5,285 nt of DNA from Rhizobiaceae bacterium UBA1291 (GTDB taxonomy: Bacteria; Pseudomonadota; Alphaproteobacteria; Rhizobiales; Rhizobiaceae): NCBI GenBank assembly GCA_002307905.1, contig DBUL01000040.1, positions 14,664 to 19,948 on the forward strand. The letters are read 5' to 3'. How positions within the stretch are numbered: position 1 is the first letter of the stretch; every line of letters starts with the position of its first letter. The translations under genes and the position numbers were made by a program. This document shows positions 1 to 5,285 of this stretch, in pieces. Below the pieces are notes generated by a model that worked only from the letters and a program-made list of their open reading frames with translations, was not told where the DNA came from and ran no database searches.

Positions 1-26
1 ACAGGTCTGTCGTAGCGGATGGTCAT
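1..26 (-). CDS. Possible start of a further minus-strand gene, cut by the left edge
   Basis: A minus-strand ATG at 24-26 opens a frame that stays open to the window edge and reads MTIRYDRP. Only eight codons are visible, so no product can be named. A weak promoter-like pair lies upstream on the same strand: TTGTCG (98-103) and TAAACA (75-80), 17 bp apart. There is no clear Shine-Dalgarno sequence in front of the ATG; the preceding bases are C-rich and contain the palindrome CCGGATCCGG at 36-45. Support is the shared orientation with the other genes, the plausible spacing after the membrane-protein gene, and the absence of any other gene in this stretch. It could equally be a chance frame. Confidence 0.22.
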
Positions 27-189
27 GGGGCGGCACCGGATCCGGGCGGGAGAAAGAGCGAAGCAGTCCCAACCTGTTTACCGTCTGGCCGCCGGAGCGA
101 CAAGCGGGCGGGATACTGTTGCCGCAGCGATAAAAGGGTGGTGCCTTCCGTGTCGCATAGCCTTGCAGCTCTGATCGGTGCGCGCGCCC

Positions 190-1230
190 TTAGGGTCTGG
201 GCGGGGCGGACTGCGCGGGCGCGACCTCCTGGGGGTTCCCCGGTGTCTCCTGTCCTGCCGTACCATCCAGGTCCAGCACCTCCCCGTTCAGCGTCGGGGC
301 AGAGCCATCCTCGGGGACCTGGAGTTCGATCGCGCCGCCGTCCGGCTGTGACGGATCGGGCAGTGGCGGCGCCTTGGACGGCAATGGCACGTAAAGCGAA
401 ACCAGCACGATGACGCCGATGACGATCAGCCAGCTGCCGACGATTCGCGAAGGGATGAGGAGCCAGGGACCGCGGAAATGGCGCAGCAGGAGAGCCGGCG
501 CCAGCACCAGCCAGAGCGCGCTGATGACCGTGCCGAAGGCGAAATCAACAAGGCCGACGCCCATGTCGTCGAGGCCGACGAACAGCGAAAAGGAAAAGGC
601 GACAACGCCGGCGGCGAGCATGATGGCCCATTGCCGGTAGCGCCCGGTCAGCCAGAGCGCCGCGCCGGTCAGCATGACAGCCGTTGGTGCGATCAGGTAG
701 AGCACCTCGCCCAGCGGCGATGCGAGGATCACGCCGAAGATCGGATCGAAGAAGCTCAGCATGACGAGCAGCACGCCGAGGAAGACGCCGACGATGGCGC
801 CGAAGTCAAGGCGGGTTTCGGCCATGGCCGCGCCGAGCGACAGGCCCAGCATGGCGAGCGCCAGATCGTAAACCGAGAAGGTGAAAAGCGCGCCGAGTTC
901 GAGGAAGCTGTAGTCATGCGCGATGCCCTGCGACAGAAGCAGGCCGATCATACCGGCAGAGAGCAGCCCGAGTGCGCGCCGGAATGACGGGCTGGCGACG
1001 ATCGCGCGGAAATCGGGCCGGTTGCCGGCAGGGCCTGAGGCCTTGGCTGGCAGCGCCGATGAAGGCAACCCGGCGTTCCCCTTGGCGTCAGCCTTGGCCT
1101 TGGCTGGGAACTGGCCCTCTAGCGCCGCCGATGCGACCGCCCGGCGCAAACGCGAGCCGCTCGCCGTGCTGCCATCGGCCTTTATCCTCGTCTTCTGACG
1201 AGATCTCTGGCTCTGGCGGCGCTTGCTCAT
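190..1230 (-). CDS. Seven-segment integral membrane protein of unknown function with basic N-tail and acidic, proline-rich C-tail
   Basis: I do not recognise this 346-residue protein. It opens with a strongly basic, low-complexity stretch (residues 1-75, many K/R and A/G/S). Seven hydrophobic segments follow, at about 84-103, 118-136, 142-160, 176-195, 200-220, 230-249 and 262-281. A tail from 282 to 346 is rich in P, D, E and G, with about ten acidic and two basic residues. The short loops with arginines (GRYRQ at 196-200, RHFRGP at 250-255) and the acidic loop LDDMG at 220-224 fit a positive-inside topology, with the N-tail cytoplasmic and the C-tail outside. The segment FSVYDLALAMLGLSLGAA faintly recalls HupE/UreJ-type proteins but lacks their histidines, so I make no family call. 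There is no second good start. The ribosome site is weak (AGAAAGAG about 10 bases upstream). It lies 219 bp beyond ppdK on the same strand, with hairpins between, so a shared transcript is uncertain. Confidence 0.85.
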   Translation of the reverse strand: MSKRRQSQRSRQKTRIKADGSTASGSRLRRAVASAALEGQFPAKAKADAKGNAGLPSSALPAKASGPAGNRPDFRAIVASPSFRRALGLLSAGMIGLLLSQGIAHDYSFLELGALFTFSVYDLALAMLGLSLGAAMAETRLDFGAIVGVFLGVLLVMLSFFDPIFGVILASPLGEVLYLIAPTAVMLTGAALWLTGRYRQWAIMLAAGVVAFSFSLFVGLDDMGVGLVDFAFGTVISALWLVLAPALLLRHFRGPWLLIPSRIVGSWLIVIGVIVLVSLYVPLPSKAPPLPDPSQPDGGAIELQVPEDGSAPTLNGEVLDLDGTAGQETPGNPQEVAPAQSAPPRP

Positions 1231-1285
1231 CTGTCGTCCGCTCTTTCTGCTGTCTCGATCGAATGGCTAGGCTTCGGCTATTCCA

Positions 1286-1296
1286 CAAACGGTTTG
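1286..1296. promoter_or_regulatory. Palindrome CAAAC-G-GTTTG, possible operator
   Basis: This is a perfect inverted repeat with 5-bp arms and a single central base, 56 bp upstream of the start of the membrane-protein gene. On the minus strand it contains AACCGT, a six-base word that recurs twice in the ppdK upstream region (4238-4243 and 4161-4166). The symmetry suits a dimeric regulator, but no regulator is identified and the match could be chance. Confidence 0.25.
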
Positions 1297-1297
1297 C

Positions 1298-1318
1298 CTT
1301 GTCATCTGCAGGGACAAG
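1298..1318. repeat. Inverted repeat, 6-bp arms around a 9-nt loop
   Basis: CTTGTC (1298-1303) and GACAAG (1313-1318) are perfect complements separated by ATCTGCAGG. The repeat lies in the ppdK to membrane-gene spacer, about 70 bp before the latter's start, directly beside the CAAACGGTTTG palindrome. It could be a weak hairpin or a protein-binding dyad. No function can be assigned. Confidence 0.3.
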
Positions 1319-1401
1319 AAGGCTCAGCAGACATGCAATGGCAGGACCAATCCGCAGGACTGCAAACACTGTCGTGCGGCCTCATGGGTGGCAACGTCAG
1401 A

Positions 1402-1421
1402 GGTCGCCTTCCACGGCGACC
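1402..1421 (-). terminator. Hairpin after ppdK, possible terminator or 3'-end stabiliser
   Basis: GGTCGCC (1402-1408) and GGCGACC (1415-1421) form a perfect 7-bp, GC-rich stem with a 6-base loop. On the minus strand it begins 28 nt after the ppdK stop codon, where a terminator would be expected. The bases after the stem read TCTGACG, with no run of T, so it does not meet the classical intrinsic-terminator pattern. It may instead block exonucleases or act with Rho. Confidence 0.5.
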
Positions 1422-1449
1422 GGATATGAAGCGCGACGTGCAGGTTGGG

Positions 1450-4128
<2,679 letters not shown>

Positions 4129-4135
4129 GCCTCAT

Positions 4136-4139
4136 CTCC
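4136..4139 (-). promoter_or_regulatory. Ribosome binding site of ppdK
   Basis: GGAG on the minus strand lies 7 nt before the ATG at 4126-4128. It supports this start, which also gives the N-terminus MKKWVYTFGNGSAEG expected for the family. Confidence 0.75.
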
Positions 4140-4252
4140 ACCCGAACAGGCTATTTGTCCACGGTTTACAGCATATGTGACCGAATGAAAACGCCGTGCA
4201 CGCATGATTATGTTGCATTGCATCATATTTGCGGCAAACGGTTAATGCATAG

Positions 4253-4271
4253 GCCGTCGAACGCTCGCGGC
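4253..4271 (-). terminator. Weak hairpin after the Ivy-like gene
   Basis: On the minus strand GCCG-CGA, a GCGT loop, then TCG and CGGC can pair as a 3-bp plus 4-bp stem with a single bulged A. It begins 9 nt after the stop of the Ivy-like gene. No T-run follows. It is a candidate end for the smc/Ivy-like transcript, but it is weak and could be chance in GC-rich DNA. Confidence 0.22.
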
Positions 4272-4280
4272 GTGCACCTG

Positions 4281-4700
4281 TCATTCCGCTGCGAGAAGCG
4301 CTGCCTCGGCCAGGGTCGGTTCACCGAGCACGAGCGTTTTGAGCTTGTTGTCGACGATCCGCATCACCGCACGCTTGCCATCGACGGAAAAGAGCACACG
4401 GATCGCGCTTTCCGCGCAATTGCCGGGCTGACAGGCGGAAAAGAGCTGCATCGGGCGGCCCTCGACCTCCACCTTCTTCGATGCGAGCGCCACATATCGA
4501 TCGCGGCTCACCATGCTGCGCACCCAGGCCGGCAGACCGCGCTTGCCTCGGATCAGGCCGATCAGCGTCTCGCGATGCGGCTCGGAAGTGGCAATGACCG
4601 CGGGCAGGAAATTGCCGGACAGAGAGGGCTCGGCGGCGTTCACAACGGGCGATGTCGAGAGGCAGAGAAGTGTGGCGACAATCGCGGCCCTATGTCTCAT
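4281..4700 (-). CDS. Secreted Ivy-family protein (lysozyme inhibitor-like), variant inhibitory loop
   Basis: This is a 139-residue predicted periplasmic protein. Residues 1-22 form a signal peptide: basic MRHR, a hydrophobic core, and cleavage probably after VNA. The mature part resembles Ivy, the inhibitor of vertebrate lysozyme. GLPAWV at 55-60 corresponds to the family's KLPAWV, followed by the strand region, then FSACQPGNCAES at 87-98 and IRVLFS at 100-105. In E. coli Ivy the matching loop is CKPHDC, closed by a disulphide, and its histidine enters the lysozyme active site. Here both cysteines (C90, C95) are kept but His is Gly and Asp is Asn, so classical lysozyme inhibition is doubtful. 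A role towards the cell's own lytic transglycosylases, proposed for some family members, is possible. The ATG at 4698-4700 is chosen because GGAGGG precedes it at ideal spacing; a TTG six codons upstream is less likely. It starts 25 bp after smc ends, so co-transcription is likely. Confidence 0.82.
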   Translation of the reverse strand: MRHRAAIVATLLCLSTSPVVNAAEPSLSGNFLPAVIATSEPHRETLIGLIRGKRGLPAWVRSMVSRDRYVALASKKVEVEGRPMQLFSACQPGNCAESAIRVLFSVDGKRAVMRIVDNKLKTLVLGEPTLAEAALLAAE

Positions 4701-4706
4701 CGCCTT

Positions 4707-4712
4707 CCCTCC
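4707..4712 (-). promoter_or_regulatory. Ribosome binding site that sets the start of the Ivy-like gene
   Basis: GGAGGG on the minus strand lies 6 nt before the ATG at 4698-4700. It falls inside the frame if translation is taken from the upstream TTG at 4716-4718, so it argues for the shorter, 139-residue product, which then begins directly with a well-formed signal peptide. Confidence 0.75.
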
Positions 4713-4725
4713 GAACAATGGCCAT

Positions 4726-5285
4726 TCACACCATTTCGCGCTCGCGCAGCGCTTCCGCCGTTTCCAGATCGACCGACACCAGCTGGGACACGCCCTGCTC
4801 GGCCATGGTCACGCCAAACAGGCGGTTCATGCGGGCCATGGTGATCGGATTGTGGGTGATGATGACGAAGCGCGTCTCGGTCGAGGCGGCCATTTCGTCC
4901 ATCAGGTTACAGTAGCGCTCGACATTGTGGTCGTCGAGCGGAGCGTCCACTTCGTCCAGCACGCAGATCGGCGCGGGGTTGGTGAGGAATACGGCGAAGA
5001 TCAGCGCCATGGCGGTGAGCGCCTGCTCGCCGCCGGACAGCAGCGTCATGGTCTGCGGCTTCTTGCCCGGCGGACGGGCGAGGATTTCGAGGCCGGCTTC
5101 CAGCGGATCGTCGCTTTCGATCAGTTGCAGTTCGGCCGTGCCGCCGTTGAACAGGTGGGTGAACAGCCGCTGGAACTGGGCGTTGACCACGTCGAAGGCG
5201 GCCAGCAGGCGCTCGCGGCCCTCGCGGTTGAGGCTCTGGATCGCGCCGCGCAGCTTCTTGATCGCGTCGATGATGTCGTCACGTT
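4726..5285 (-). CDS. smc: Chromosome segregation protein SMC, C-terminal part (5' end outside window)
   Basis: The last 185 codons of the SMC ATPase are present; the frame is open to the right edge and the N-terminal head, coiled coils and hinge lie outside. SMC dimers form the condensin-like ring that binds and organises the nucleoid and helps sister chromosomes separate. The visible part is the C-terminal half of the ABC-type head: an amphipathic stretch with [19 protein letters not shown], then FNGGTAEL. Next come the ABC signature LSGGEQ (5023-5040), Walker [14 protein letters not shown] (4930-4968) with the catalytic glutamate and D-loop, and the switch histidine in [11 protein letters not shown]. 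All ATPase residues expected in this half are intact, so the gene looks functional. The GTG at 5188-5190 is an internal valine (FDVVNAQF), not a start. The downstream Ivy-like gene follows after 25 bp. Confidence 0.97.
   Translation of the reverse strand, partial: RDDIIDAIKKLRGAIQSLNREGRERLLAAFDVVNAQFQRLFTHLFNGGTAELQLIESDDPLEAGLEILARPPGKKPQTMTLLSGGEQALTAMALIFAVFLTNPAPICVLDEVDAPLDDHNVERYCNLMDEMAASTETRFVIITHNPITMARMNRLFGVTMAEQGVSQLVSVDLETAEALREREMV

Larger units (their letters stand above)
4129..4280 (-). promoter_or_regulatory. ppdK upstream region, likely holding its promoter and operators
   Basis: These 152 bp between the Ivy-like stop and the ppdK start are visibly richer in A/T than the genes around them. 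One possible promoter on the minus strand pairs TTGCCG (4232-4237) with CATAAT (4207-4212), but the 19-bp spacing is long, so the exact site is unsure. Short symmetric or repeated words cluster here: CAAACGGTTAA (4235-4245), ACGGTTTAC (4161-4169), tandem TTGCA (4213-4222), the 8-bp palindrome CGTGCACG (4195-4202), and ATGCAT (4245-4250). AACCGT occurs twice on the minus strand, about 75 bp apart, which would suit a regulator binding two sites. That a promoter lies here follows from the gene arrangement; the individual sites are inference. Confidence 0.5.

Noticed and set aside
36..45. Palindrome CCGGATCCGG near the left edge
   Set aside because: Ten bases of G/C-rich symmetry are not unusual at this base composition; there is no second copy or context.
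1..189. Search for a tRNA, small RNA or complete gene in the left-end stretch
   Set aside because: No cloverleaf, no convincing terminator and no complete frame with a ribosome site were visible; weak GC stems only.
478..987. Plus-strand frame of 169 codons over the membrane-protein gene
   Set aside because: It is in register opposite the 346-residue protein. Its hydrophilic E/Q/H/D-rich translation is what a mirrored membrane protein gives.
1088..1369. Minus-strand frame of 93 codons from a GTG in the ppdK to membrane-gene spacer, with a hydrophobic start (MFAVLRIGPAIACLLSLL)
   Set aside because: The start resembles a signal peptide and a weak GAGG lies 10 nt upstream, but half the frame overlaps the membrane-protein gene in another register and turns into low-complexity shadow sequence.
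4701..4718. Upstream TTG start giving a 145-residue Ivy-like protein
   Set aside because: The strong GGAGGG site would lie inside that reading frame, and the ATG six codons later gives a standard signal peptide at once.
4155..4844. Plus-strand frame of 229 codons spanning the ppdK upstream region and the Ivy-like gene
   Set aside because: It is in register opposite the Ivy-like gene, which has a signal peptide, a strong ribosome site and a family match. The plus frame has no such support.

Overview
The window looks like an ordinary chromosomal stretch from a high-GC alphaproteobacterium, most likely Rhizobiales (Rhizobium/Agrobacterium/Ensifer type). This rests on the high G+C content with strong avoidance of A/T-ending codons, on an SMC C-terminus of alphaproteobacterial type ([24 protein letters not shown]), and on a long 892-residue pyruvate phosphate dikinase near the smc gene. 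The genus assignment is inferred from general knowledge, not from a search.

Everything convincingly coding is on the minus strand, so the genes read from right to left. From the right edge: the last 185 codons of smc, the chromosome-segregation ATPase (4726 to beyond 5285); 25 bp on, a small secreted Ivy-family (lysozyme inhibitor-like) protein (4281-4700); a 152-bp AT-richer intergenic region that should carry the ppdK promoter; ppdK itself (1450-4128), intact with all expected catalytic residues; a 219-bp spacer with a perfect hairpin 28 nt past the ppdK stop; and a 346-residue protein with seven predicted membrane segments and no family that I recognise (190-1230). The final 189 bases hold no complete gene. 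A minus-strand ATG at 24-26 may begin a further gene that leaves the window on the left.

The genes do not form one pathway. smc and the Ivy-like gene are close enough to share a transcript. ppdK is a central-carbon enzyme interconverting pyruvate and phosphoenolpyruvate and appears to have its own promoter and a possible terminator. The membrane gene may be separately expressed.

I found no mobile element, CRISPR array, tRNA, rRNA or evident novel multi-gene system. The points most worth a second look are the Ivy-like protein, whose inhibitory loop reads CQPGNC instead of the classical CKPHDC; the AACCGT motif repeated in the two intergenic regions around ppdK; and the unusual tails of the membrane protein. 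Very long plus-strand open frames, including one of 964 codons across ppdK, are mirror artefacts of codon use.
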